22,638 nt of DNA. It comes from a virus. A program made the translations under genes and the position numbers. Shown in pieces: positions 12,968 through 19,888 of this stretch. The stretch's first letter is position 1. Each line of letters opens with the position of its first letter. Below the pieces are notes generated by a model, which was given only the letters and a program-made list of their open reading frames with translations, searched no databases and was not told where the DNA came from. Location: positions 1-22,638 of the IMG/VR virus record IMGVR_UViG_3300025644_000176; one strand, written 5' to 3'.

Positions 12968-13065
12968 TTTCTCCTTATTTTTCTAATTTCATTTTTCATA
13001 TTAGACATATTTATATGAAAAATACCTATAAAAATCACTAACGCAAAAAATTGTAAATACTCCAT
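12964..13065 (-). CDS. Membrane microprotein, 33 aa
   Basis: Encodes MEYLQFFALVIFIGIFHI, a hydrophobic helix, followed by a very basic tail KNEIRKIRRK. CAGGAGA lies about 7 nt before ATG 13065, and that ATG shares a base with the stop of the HAD-phosphatase gene (TAATG). Its own stop is embedded in the next start. The opening MEY plus aromatic hydrophobic run resembles that of the 57-aa protein (MEYYWFI), hinting at a common origin for at least two members of the group (weak evidence). Confidence 0.65.
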   Translation of the reverse strand: MEYLQFFALVIFIGIFHINMSNMKNEIRKIRRK

Positions 13066-13646
13066 TAAACTTCTCCTGTTATTTTATTATATATCTCTTT
13101 CCAATCCTGCACACGAATATCTAAGTGTTCCCCGACATTATGATTATGTGCCATCATAATAGGGCTTAGTCCAACATTATAACCAGCCTCAATGTTAGTG
13201 GGCTTATCTTCCACCCAATAACAACCAGAGTCTTTCCACTTAGCTAATTCTTTATCTTTATCATCGCCTTGACCTAATATAGTAATACCTTCAAAGACTT
13301 CCTTACCGAACAATGTTTCTAAGTTATACTTACGAAATTCCTTAGCAGCATCATCCGATGTTTGACTAGTGATTACATGAAACCTATAACCATGATCAGT
13401 ATATAACTTGCGTACATATTTAACAGCGTCACGCAATGGACCTAAGTTAGCCGTGTGAGCAGAAGAATTGAATTGACTAACATACTTATGACCCTCGCGT
13501 GGAGTAATTCCATATACTTTACCTATGTTGTACAATGATTTATTGATGGGCTTCATATCAAATTTTTCCAACATCCAATTATGGAAGTATGGTTCCCAAT
13601 CTAATAGGACTCCATCGCAATCAACTAAAATTATATTGTCTTTCAT
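13065..13646 (-). CDS. HAD-superfamily phosphatase, 5'-deoxynucleotidase-like
   Basis: A 193-aa HAD hydrolase. Motif I DCDGV carries nucleophile Asp9 and Asp11, motif II is ITS (Thr93/Ser94), and WVEDKPTNIEAG (144-155) supplies the motif IV acidic pair (Glu146, Asp147). A lysine for motif III is available in DDKDKELAKW (128-137). The helical cap between 20 and 70 and the overall length resemble cytosolic 5'(3')-deoxyribonucleotidases, which dephosphorylate nucleoside monophosphates; a different small phosphorylated substrate cannot be excluded. It starts TAATG on the upstream gene and ends TAATG into a microprotein gene, so it belongs to the same transcript. In a phage making its own dNTPs it could trim an unwanted nucleotide (inference). 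Confidence 0.82.
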   Translation of the reverse strand: MKDNIILVDCDGVLLDWEPYFHNWMLEKFDMKPINKSLYNIGKVYGITPREGHKYVSQFNSSAHTANLGPLRDAVKYVRKLYTDHGYRFHVITSQTSDDAAKEFRKYNLETLFGKEVFEGITILGQGDDKDKELAKWKDSGCYWVEDKPTNIEAGYNVGLSPIMMAHNHNVGEHLDIRVQDWKEIYNKITGEV

Positions 13647-14020
13647 TATACTATATTCACCCTCGCATTAACATGTTGTTGACTTAATTTATATCTATTA
13701 CCCGTGTGCACAGTCTCTACAATGAATGGGTATTTTCTATTCTTTGTTTTATATCCAACGAATCTGACTTCACCTAATTGTTTAATTCTAATTATATCAT
13801 TTTCTTTGAAATCGGAATATAGTTCTAATTCCATAGCCTCTCTAGATTGTGATCCGTGTAATTTAGCGTCAATCGTTATTGTCGCGGTTGAATCATTATA
13901 ATTAATTTTCTCCGATCTAATATCAAGGCCGACCTTTACACCAAATTTAGTTAATACCGCGTCCAATTCATGACGGAATTCTTTTAAATTACCTTTGTTA
14001 AATTCATTAATTTTTTTCAT
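13646..14020 (-). CDS. Hypothetical 124-aa phage protein with beta-rich C-terminus
   Basis: The N-terminal half (about 1-65) mixes helices with ITIDAKLHG. The C-terminal half (about 70-124) is beta-rich, with ENDIIRIKQLGEVRFVGYKTKNRKYPF as a span and a closing VHTGNRYKLSQQHV. A pattern of 'G-x-x-R-F-x-G-Y' then 'RKYPF' then 'YKLS' recurs in T4-like phage hypotheticals as I remember them, possibly a KOW/SH3-type barrel. ATG 14020 has AAAGGA about 7 nt upstream, and a -10 element lies just before. The gene overlaps the HAD gene as TAATG. No catalytic residue is visible. Confidence 0.72.
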   Translation of the reverse strand: MKKINEFNKGNLKEFRHELDAVLTKFGVKVGLDIRSEKINYNDSTATITIDAKLHGSQSREAMELELYSDFKENDIIRIKQLGEVRFVGYKTKNRKYPFIVETVHTGNRYKLSQQHVNARVNIV

Positions 14021-14044
14021 TTTTATGTCCTTTTTTTATTTTAT

Positions 14045-14074
14045 ATTATATCATTGATTCTTGAATTTTGTTGA
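14045..14074 (-). promoter_or_regulatory. Probable promoter: extended -10 with weak -35
   Basis: TGA-TATAAT (TATAAT at 14050-14045) is followed by the same A-rich leader (AAAATAAAAAAAGGA) seen at other promoters. The best -35 is TCAACA (14074-14069) with an 18-bp spacer, so this site would depend more on the extended -10. It lies just upstream of the 124-aa gene and overlaps the end of the 21-codon ORF. Confidence 0.55.
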
Positions 14075-14116
14075 TTTTCTTTTGTGTTTCAAATTAATTT
14101 CGCGTTCTTGTTTCAT
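14051..14116 (-). CDS. Possible tiny basic peptide, 21 aa
   Basis: An ORF of 21 codons, MKQEREINLKHKRKSTKFK plus NQ, starts TAATG on the stop of the 81-aa gene. The composition is very basic. Its stop TGA is part of the extended -10 of the next promoter. Coupling and composition are the only support; it may simply be spacer with a chance start. Confidence 0.35.
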   Translation of the reverse strand: MKQEREINLKHKRKSTKFKNQ

Positions 14117-14361
14117 TATGCCACCAACCTTTTGAAAGATTTGATGTCGTTTTCAAGACCGTGTTTAAAATCAATAATCATTTCAATTTCAGATATTTCT
14201 GTTTCTGTTTCAAACAGTTCTTTTTTGATTTTGTTTGCGACTTTTAATGCTTTTGATTTAGTTGTAAAGGTTTCGTAAAAACCTTCCCATTCATAATCAT
14301 CAACATAAGTTGTAACGTCCCAGTTATGTTCACTATGACTAATATAAATTGTTGCTAACAT
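14116..14361 (-). CDS. Hypothetical 81-aa phage protein
   Basis: ATG 14361 (MLATIYISHSEHNW) is chosen because GGAGA lies about 7 nt upstream; a GTG ten codons earlier extends the frame but sits directly on the leader. The protein opens with a beta hairpin (TIYISHSEHNWDVTTYVDDYEW as a span), then a helix with KSKALKVANKIKKELFETE and an acidic/basic C-terminal end. No motif is recognised. It is driven by the promoter at 14413-14441 and followed by the possible 21-aa peptide. Confidence 0.7.
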   Translation of the reverse strand: MLATIYISHSEHNWDVTTYVDDYEWEGFYETFTTKSKALKVANKIKKELFETETEISEIEMIIDFKHGLENDIKSFKRLVA

Positions 14362-14412
14362 TTTGTGTCTCCGTTTTATTAAAAGTAACACCTTTTTTTA
14401 TTTTATATGTAT

Positions 14413-14441
14413 ATTATATCATATTCTAATGCATTTGTAAA
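14413..14441 (-). promoter_or_regulatory. Sigma70-type early promoter with extended -10
   Basis: TTTACA (14441-14436), 17-bp spacer, TGA-TATAAT (TATAAT at 14418-14413), with the shared AATACGGTTTTGCAC upstream. The leader is about 45 nt, longer than at the other sites, to ATG 14361. Confidence 0.85.
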
Positions 14442-14483
14442 GTGCAAAACCGTATTTATTTTAACATTAATGATCTGTTCATA

Positions 14484-14609
14484 TTACTTTTTCTCATTAA
14501 TAATCTTATCAAGGTATTCAAAGAACTCATCCACAATTTGTTTACCCATCATGTTATCAACCGCCCTTCTTTGAGCCTCTTCTTGTTTTTTAGTAATTTT
14601 TCTTTTCAT
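14484..14609 (-). CDS. Small charged protein, 41 aa
   Basis: An ORF encoding MKRKITKKQEEAQRRAVDN then MMGKQIVDEFFEYLDKIINEKK. It is basic at the start, and the second half is an amphipathic helix (IVDEFFEYLDKII). AAGGA lies 7 nt before ATG 14609 and a promoter (14640-14667) directly precedes it, so expression is well supported. It stands alone in its transcript before the next promoter at 14413-14441. It could be a small binding protein aimed at a host factor (inference). Family not recognised. Confidence 0.72.
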   Translation of the reverse strand: MKRKITKKQEEAQRRAVDNMMGKQIVDEFFEYLDKIINEKK

Positions 14610-14639
14610 ATTATATCCTTTTTTATTGTTTATAGTTAT

Positions 14640-14667
14640 ATTATATCATAACTACGGCGAAAGTACA
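14640..14667 (-). promoter_or_regulatory. Extended -10 promoter directly after the terminator
   Basis: TGTACT (14667-14662), 16-bp spacer, TGA-TATAAT (TATAAT at 14645-14640), then ATAACTATAAACAATAAAAA leading into AAGGA. The spacer is one base shorter than at the other sites and the -35 is weaker. It starts new transcripts just 17 bp past the terminator hairpins. Confidence 0.75.
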
Positions 14668-14683
14668 GCGCTATCATCAAATA

Positions 14684-14742
14684 AAAAGGGATATAAAAAG
14701 GTATCCCTTAAGGGATATAAAAAGGTATCCCTTAAGGGATAC
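14684..14742 (-). terminator. Tandem palindromic Rho-independent terminator
   Basis: Read on the minus strand, the 8-bp arms AAGGGATA and TATCCCTT alternate. Two 24-bp hairpin units (14710-14733 and 14686-14709) each have an 8-bp perfect stem and the loop CCTTTTTA, and a further AAGGGATA-complement lies at 14734-14741. The last hairpin is followed by TTTATTTG, a usable U-tract. Adjacent arms can also pair as a 16-bp palindrome (TATCCCTTAAGGGATA), giving competing folds. The stop codon of the SegE-like gene is inside the first arm. Confidence 0.8.
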
Positions 14743-15151
14743 TAAGATTCTTGACTGAATTGTGGTTTAGTTTAATGGCGATAATGCCATTGTAGTTGTC
14801 TTCTCGTAATAGAACATTTTCTTGAACTTGATACCACATCTCCATGTAGTTGGTCTCACCACGAGTTTTACAGAGATGGATAATTTCTCTTTTGAATACC
14901 CCTTTACCAAGCTCTTCAATAGCCGCGGTAAGTCTATTCGACGAACCATAGTAAGAATCCCAATCGGTTTCAACTATTTTAATTCGTTTTCGTTTCTTGC
15001 CCTTCAATGGTTTTAATTTACGTTTGGTGTAAAAATACTTCCTTCCAACATAATCATACCCATTATCAGTATTGGTGATGCGATATATAAAACCGTAGTT
15101 TTCACCAATATCTTCCTTTTCAAATTTTTTGCCATTATATATCCATTCCAT
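14732..15151 (-). CDS. SegE-like GIY-YIG domain protein
   Basis: A 139-aa protein resembling the SegE-type GIY-YIG putative endonucleases of T4-like phages. The core pair is GFIYRITN (20-27) and YVGRKYF (34-40), followed by a very basic stretch KLKPLKGKKRKRIKIVE and then DWDSYYGSS, FKREIIHLC and NYMEMWYQ, where Glu103 is the likely metal ligand. It ends with YNGIIAIKLNHNSVK. This would be a nicking or cleaving endonuclease, possibly domesticated. It lies directly after nrdB, and homing nucleases are often found near nrd genes in T4-like phages. There is no intron sign in nrdB here. It starts 22 bp after nrdB without a clear Shine-Dalgarno and ends inside the terminator. Confidence 0.75.
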   Translation of the reverse strand: MEWIYNGKKFEKEDIGENYGFIYRITNTDNGYDYVGRKYFYTKRKLKPLKGKKRKRIKIVETDWDSYYGSSNRLTAAIEELGKGVFKREIIHLCKTRGETNYMEMWYQVQENVLLREDNYNGIIAIKLNHNSVKNLSIP

Positions 15152-15172
15152 TAATATATTTATTAGTGCTCA

Positions 15173-16336
15173 TCATAAATCATCTATACTGAAGTCTTCA
15201 TCTTTACTCGAGTCGATGGCGGCAATATAATTTACAGATTCGATTTCTTGTGGTGCGCTCTTAACATTGCTTGAATCAAGGTAGTTCTCAACCCACGGTA
15301 ATGGATTGTTGCCAATACTCAAGCCTAACTTAGATGGATTTAAACCAATGTTGGTCATGCGTATTGCGAAGATATAGTCCATGTATTCTTTCAGAATATG
15401 TTCATTCATACCAATCAGAGGTGTACCCTTACTGAATAAGTATTCAACCCACTCCATCTCTTCTTTGTATGCTGTCTCAAACATATCATAAGTTTCATCC
15501 TCTAGTTCTTCTATAATCTCCACGAACCCTTCGGACTTATCTGTTCTTAACATTTTAAGTACTCTTTGGAATACATCTAAATGCACCATTTCATCTCGCG
15601 CAATTAGCTTAAAGATATTACTAGAACCCGCCATCAATTTAGTTGGTTGTTCAGAGAAACTCCAATTAGTAACGAATGTACAGAAGAATCTAATACCTTC
15701 GAACATATTAAGAACTAACGCTGCTTTATAAATTGCAGTCTTAATTAGTTTCTCATCAACTTCAGGGTATATCTTAGCCATGTTATTAGCATTACATGTT
15801 GCATTAGCATCCATCTTATCAAAGATATCGGTCGCCCAATCAAATGCGCCTAGAATACTTGCCGCCCTCTTTTGGATGTGTTCATCACTAGTAATAGAAT
15901 CAATGAACTTATCTACATCATTATAGATAGCTCTTACCATTTCAGTATATGATTCAGAATGAAGTAACTCATTATTCTGATGATTCGTTATATATAGTTC
16001 CCACTCTGGGTTGTTGGAAATACCACCGTTATTGAATAGTTGTAATGGGGCGCGACCTGCACAGGAGTCTAATGTAATTGCGAACTTTAAACCCGCCTCA
16101 TAAATATGTCTACCCGCTTCATCAAGACTATCAAAGTCTTTCTTCTCTTTACTCAAATCAATTTCATTCTTACTCCAGTTTCCTATTGCACGCATCTCTT
16201 CAGCAAAGTCTAGAATCCACGGGTATTTTGGGTCGTGGTATGTTTGAATATTTCTATGACAAGAATTCTCACCAAGAAATAATGTTGTTCCCTTACTATA
16301 TACTGTTTCACCTAAACTAAATATTTTGCAACTCAT
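15173..16336 (-). CDS. nrdB: Ribonucleotide reductase class Ia, beta subunit
   Basis: Houses the di-iron centre and tyrosyl radical that drives NrdA in converting NDPs to dNDPs. All ligands are in place in the 387-aa chain: Asp90 (TLDS), Glu123, His126 and the radical Tyr130 (NELLHSESY), Glu213 (FEGIRFF), Glu249 and His252 (ARDEMVHL). The spacing Glu-x2-His-x3-Tyr matches Escherichia coli E115/H118/Y122. The acidic C-terminus (DEDFSIDDL) would dock on NrdA. Length equals T4 NrdB (about 388). The start at 16336 (MSCKIFSLGE) is chosen for AGGAG 7 nt upstream; the frame is open 12 codons further but overlaps the nrdA end. No intein or intron. It follows nrdA by 10 bp in one transcript. Confidence 0.96.
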   Translation of the reverse strand: MSCKIFSLGETVYSKGTTLFLGENSCHRNIQTYHDPKYPWILDFAEEMRAIGNWSKNEIDLSKEKKDFDSLDEAGRHIYEAGLKFAITLDSCAGRAPLQLFNNGGISNNPEWELYITNHQNNELLHSESYTEMVRAIYNDVDKFIDSITSDEHIQKRAASILGAFDWATDIFDKMDANATCNANNMAKIYPEVDEKLIKTAIYKAALVLNMFEGIRFFCTFVTNWSFSEQPTKLMAGSSNIFKLIARDEMVHLDVFQRVLKMLRTDKSEGFVEIIEELEDETYDMFETAYKEEMEWVEYLFSKGTPLIGMNEHILKEYMDYIFAIRMTNIGLNPSKLGLSIGNNPLPWVENYLDSSNVKSAPQEIESVNYIAAIDSSKDEDFSIDDL

Positions 16337-16346
16337 GCTATAACTC

Positions 16347-18629
16347 CTATATTGAACAAGCACCTGACTCACAGCCAGATACGATTACTTCACTTGTGTT
16401 TTCTTTATCCTTACTACGAATATAATATAAAGACTTAAGTCCATACTTGTACGCGGTAATGATGTCTCTTTTTACTCTATTACTATCTAAAACTTTCCCC
16501 TCAATCTTAGTTAAATCATACCATTGATTGACACTCATGCCTTGGTCGATAAACTTCTGAAGGATAGCCATTAACTTGATGTATTCGGAACTATCATTGT
16601 TTGGCATATACCATGCCTTCATATAATACTTTTCTTTATCATAATCTGGTATTAAGCTCTTAACTGTATAAGATGCACTCTCAAATGTATCGGTCACACT
16701 CTGAATTGGGTCAATACCCTGTGTAGAATTACTTACAAGAGAAGATGATGCAGTTGGTGGAATGGCAGACAATGCAGTATTTCTCATACCATACTTTTTA
16801 ATATCTTTTCTTAATCCAGGCCAATCACATAATAGTTTATTATCCACTAATTGATCTACATTCTTATTATATGTATCAATAGGCAACTTACCCTTCGAGT
16901 ATTCTGTTAAGTAGAAGTATTCACAAGCGCCACGTTCTTTAGCTAATTCCATTGAAGCTTTGATTAGACCATATTGGAATCTCTCCGCCCATCTATGAGA
17001 TAGCTCTTTACTCTTGACTGTACCCAATCTAGCCTCCGACTTAGCAAGGAAGTGAGCAAAATCTGAAATGCCAATGCCAAGGAATCTATAACCCTTCGTT
17101 GGCCATTCAGTTGCGTCCATCGGGTATTCTTGAATATCTATTAAGTTATCGAGAAATCGTACCATAATGCTAGTAAGCTTATCAAGTCTTGTAATGTTAG
17201 ATAGCTTACCAAAGTTGATACAGCCGAGAATACAAAGTGATACTTGACCATTATCTAGATCATAATCATCAATACATTCAAACTTAGTCTGTTTTAATCC
17301 ATCGAACTTCATAGCCTTAGTTGGCAAGAATATTTCGCTGCACAGATTTGTTTGTGTTACCGGTTCAGAGAACATACCTTGCTTGTTAATGTTATCAATG
17401 AAGTGTATGTAGATACGACCAGTACCAACACGTTCCTTAACAAGCTTATTGAAGATTTCGCTCGCAGGTATTTTTATCTTTCTTATGCCACGCTTATTCT
17501 CATATTCAATATAAGTCTTGGTGAAGTCATTCTTACCGTATGTATCAAATAGTTTAGGTACTTCCTCTGATGAGAATAATGTAAAGTCTTCCTTCTTCAT
17601 CAATCTATCAATAAAGATTGATGGGATGCCAATAGTATAATCAATGAATCGTGCTCTCGTAGTATTACTTCCTTGATTGTTCTTATATTCTAAAATATCC
17701 ATTATCTCCCAATTGAAGATAGGATAGTTAACTACAGTAGCACCACTACGTAATGAGTTTTGCGTGAACTGTTTACTCGCGGCTTCTACTGTCTTAAGTA
17801 GAGGTAGAGCACCGGTATGTTTAACAGTATTGTTCTTGACTGGTGCTAGGATACCTCGTATTGGGCCCATATCTATACCAATACCAGCTCTCTTGGCGGT
17901 CATCAGCGATAGTGCGTATTCGGAAGATAGAATAGACTCGGCCGAATCGCCCATCTTAATCTTACAACAAGAAGAGAACATCTTCAGTTGAGTACGTACA
18001 CCACTAATGATTGGAGTGGGTAGTGAGATTTCATCATCCTTCAAAGCATTATAAAAATCGACAATTAGCTTAGTTCTATTCTTCTCTTCAGCAAAGATAA
18101 CCATTGGAATAAGCATGAATGTCTCTTGCGGCATCTCCAAAAGCTTATCAGTCTTGACATCTTTAATAAGATATTTGCTCTCCATTTGAACAATGGATGC
18201 ATAACCTCTATTGAAGTTATTATCATAATCTAAGAATGTGCCTAATTCAACAATATCTTCATTAGTATATGAATCTAAGATGTCGGCCGAGTATAATTTA
18301 GATTCTACACGTTCTTGAACATATTGCAAGAACGGAATGGCGGTGAATGACGAATATACCTCTTTGCGCATATGCGAAATAAGAAGACGTCCCGCATAGA
18401 TATCATAGTCTGGTTCTACGGGGCTAATCTTCTCAGCCGCAGACTTAATCAATGTTTGCTGTATATCAACCGTTGATATCTTGTTTACGAATTTAATATG
18501 CGCGCTTAATGCTGTGTCTGATACAGATACCGCCAATCCATCCGAGCATATCTCTAATATTTCATGTATCTTATCTACATTTAATGCTTCTAATGAGCCG
18601 TCTCTTTTCTTTACATATATGTTAATCAT
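16347..18629 (-). CDS. nrdA: Ribonucleotide reductase class Ia, alpha subunit
   Basis: The catalytic subunit that reduces ribonucleotides for phage DNA synthesis. An N-terminal ATP-cone (1-90: YVKKRDGSLEALNVDKI...) gives overall allosteric control. Catalytic residues in the 760-aa chain are Asn428, Cys430 and Glu432 (TNLCSE), the redox pair Cys221 (FSSCC) and Cys466 (SLCILG), the radical-transfer tyrosines Tyr735-Tyr736 (SLYYIR), and the C-terminal thioredoxin-exchange pair Cys753 and Cys758 in CESGACSI. The ASSSLVSNSTQGIDP block is also conserved. The size is close to T4 NrdA (754). ATG 18629 lies one base past the stop of the zinc-ribbon gene. Electrons would come from a host or distant phage glutaredoxin/thioredoxin; none is encoded in this window. 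Confidence 0.97.
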   Translation of the reverse strand: MINIYVKKRDGSLEALNVDKIHEILEICSDGLAVSVSDTALSAHIKFVNKISTVDIQQTLIKSAAEKISPVEPDYDIYAGRLLISHMRKEVYSSFTAIPFLQYVQERVESKLYSADILDSYTNEDIVELGTFLDYDNNFNRGYASIVQMESKYLIKDVKTDKLLEMPQETFMLIPMVIFAEEKNRTKLIVDFYNALKDDEISLPTPIISGVRTQLKMFSSCCKIKMGDSAESILSSEYALSLMTAKRAGIGIDMGPIRGILAPVKNNTVKHTGALPLLKTVEAASKQFTQNSLRSGATVVNYPIFNWEIMDILEYKNNQGSNTTRARFIDYTIGIPSIFIDRLMKKEDFTLFSSEEVPKLFDTYGKNDFTKTYIEYENKRGIRKIKIPASEIFNKLVKERVGTGRIYIHFIDNINKQGMFSEPVTQTNLCSEIFLPTKAMKFDGLKQTKFECIDDYDLDNGQVSLCILGCINFGKLSNITRLDKLTSIMVRFLDNLIDIQEYPMDATEWPTKGYRFLGIGISDFAHFLAKSEARLGTVKSKELSHRWAERFQYGLIKASMELAKERGACEYFYLTEYSKGKLPIDTYNKNVDQLVDNKLLCDWPGLRKDIKKYGMRNTALSAIPPTASSSLVSNSTQGIDPIQSVTDTFESASYTVKSLIPDYDKEKYYMKAWYMPNNDSSEYIKLMAILQKFIDQGMSVNQWYDLTKIEGKVLDSNRVKRDIITAYKYGLKSLYYIRSKDKENTSEVIVSGCESGACSI

Positions 18630-18630
18630 A

Positions 18631-18849
18631 TCAATACCAATTTTTACCGCTTAACATTTCCTCTGTCTGTCTTGTAGCAAGATCAGCGCTCGGCTCTTTA
18701 AATTTACCATAAGAGATTTTAATCAATCTTTTCCAATTCTTTTCACCACATTTACATGGCTTTAAGTCTTCACATAGAGTCTCAGACCATTTTATAATTT
18801 CGTTAATCTCCTCACCACAAGATTCACATTTAAAATCATATATCGGCAT
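18631..18849 (-). CDS. FmdB-like zinc-ribbon protein
   Basis: A 72-aa protein that opens MPIYDFKCESCGEE, the signature start of the FmdB family, with a zinc-binding CxxC (C8, C11) and a second pair CKCGEK (about 32-35). The rest is basic (KNWKRLIKISYGKF) and ends TEEMLSGKNWY. FmdB-type ribbons are proposed regulatory or nucleic-acid-binding proteins; the phage role is unknown. ATG 18849 shares a base with the primase stop (TAATG) and the stop is one base before nrdA, so it is embedded in the primase-RNR operon. The frame is open five codons further, but MPIY is the usual start. GGAG lies about 9 nt upstream. Confidence 0.82.
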   Translation of the reverse strand: MPIYDFKCESCGEEINEIIKWSETLCEDLKPCKCGEKNWKRLIKISYGKFKEPSADLATRQTEEMLSGKNWY

Positions 18850-19847
18850 TATATTTTTCTCCATTCATTAATCATCATCTTGCATTTTAAGCCAGAGTAT
18901 GAATTGTTAATTATATCTTCCCTAATTTCTACTGGATCTACCCCATTGATAACCCATTCATTAATGTCTTTCCCTTCTACAATCGGGGGTAGCACCGCTA
19001 CACGATAACCCCTATCTACATATCTCTCCATCATCTGTATAATTTCTTTATTGCGAGGCTCTCTATCAAAGGCAAATATAATTTTATCCTTCGGGAGTCC
19101 TTCGATGTGTGATATACTCGATCCGGCCATGGCCAGTGCGTTGTCTATAAATAATGAATCTATAGGTCCTTCAACAACAATAATATCATCCTCTACATCA
19201 ATTCTTTCCAATCCATATAATTTATCAACTTCCAATATTCGTATGGTTATATAACGCATCTCAGTATCGGCTTCATACGATCTACCCTGAATATAAGTTA
19301 GCTCACCATCCATTGAATAGAACGGAATTATCAGGCGCGCATCGTCTTTCTTAGTATCAGGGAATTTATCGGGTACAATGGTATTTATAAATGCTTTGAA
19401 CCCATTTGTGTGGAATAGTAAATTAAATTTGTCTTCCGGTATTTGTCGCGACCTAACATATAATACGGCGGGGTGGTCATCATCCAATGTATCGAGGGAT
19501 GGTATGGATAGATCTTCTTTAAACTTCTTTTCAAATATAGGCTTCTTGAATGTATACGATGGTTTATCTTCACTCTTTTTACCAAACTTCTCAATTCTAT
19601 ATTCTGAATAGATGTTGGGAAAGAATTGTTTTAAGAATTTATCGAAGGGTTGTGCATAACTACAGTTAAAGCAGTGGGCCCAGGCTTTGCCTTTATTTTC
19701 ATATATCCACCCACGAGCTTTAGACTTGCTCTTATGCGAATCACCACATACCGGACATCTGAAGTTGAATTGATTTTGACCTTTATCCTTAAATCGTTCT
19801 AAGTGAAGGCCGGCACGGCGAATGTATGCGTTGTCAATATAATCCAT
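18849..19847 (-). CDS. 61: DNA primase (T4 gp61-like)
   Basis: Synthesises short RNA primers for lagging-strand DNA, normally with the gp41-type helicase (not in this window). The N-terminal zinc-binding domain has CPVCGDSHKSKSKARGW (C31, C34) and HCFNC (H58, C59, C62). The Toprim catalytic domain has VVEGPIDSLF (Glu226) and IIFAFDREPRN (Asp261), with PFYSMDGELTYIQGR (175-189) before it. At 332 aa it is close to T4 gp61 (342). ATG 19847 must be the start because the zinc domain follows at once and the next Met is far inside. No Shine-Dalgarno is present, and the promoter at 19856-19884 would place the mRNA 5' end only about 0-2 nt before the ATG. It ends TAATG with the zinc-ribbon gene. Confidence 0.93.
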   Translation of the reverse strand: MDYIDNAYIRRAGLHLERFKDKGQNQFNFRCPVCGDSHKSKSKARGWIYENKGKAWAHCFNCSYAQPFDKFLKQFFPNIYSEYRIEKFGKKSEDKPSYTFKKPIFEKKFKEDLSIPSLDTLDDDHPAVLYVRSRQIPEDKFNLLFHTNGFKAFINTIVPDKFPDTKKDDARLIIPFYSMDGELTYIQGRSYEADTEMRYITIRILEVDKLYGLERIDVEDDIIVVEGPIDSLFIDNALAMAGSSISHIEGLPKDKIIFAFDREPRNKEIIQMMERYVDRGYRVAVLPPIVEGKDINEWVINGVDPVEIREDIINNSYSGLKCKMMINEWRKI

Positions 19848-19855
19848 ATAGTTAT

Positions 19856-19884
19856 ATTATAACATAATATGCCATAAAAGTAAA
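19856..19884 (-). promoter_or_regulatory. Sigma70-type promoter positioned for a leaderless primase transcript
   Basis: TTTACT (19884-19879), 17-bp spacer, TGT-TATAAT (TATAAT at 19861-19856). Eight nt separate the -10 from the primase ATG at 19847, so transcription would start at A19849 or A19847. It drives primase, zinc ribbon, nrdA, nrdB and the SegE-like gene up to the terminator. Confidence 0.82.
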
Positions 19885-19888
19885 CTAA

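Noticed and set aside
13008-13015. TATAAATA on the minus strand, identical to the T4 late-promoter core
   Set aside because: It lies inside the coding part of a 33-aa microprotein, is a single exact hit in AT-rich DNA that I noticed upstream of a gene, and no structural gene follows; chance is likely.
14362-14391. GTG start ten codons upstream of the 81-aa gene
   Set aside because: It sits on the promoter leader, whereas ATG 14361 has a GGAGA at good distance.
14767-14973. Second minus-strand frame inside the SegE-like gene
   Set aside because: Out of frame with a clear GIY-YIG protein, basic shadow composition and no Shine-Dalgarno.
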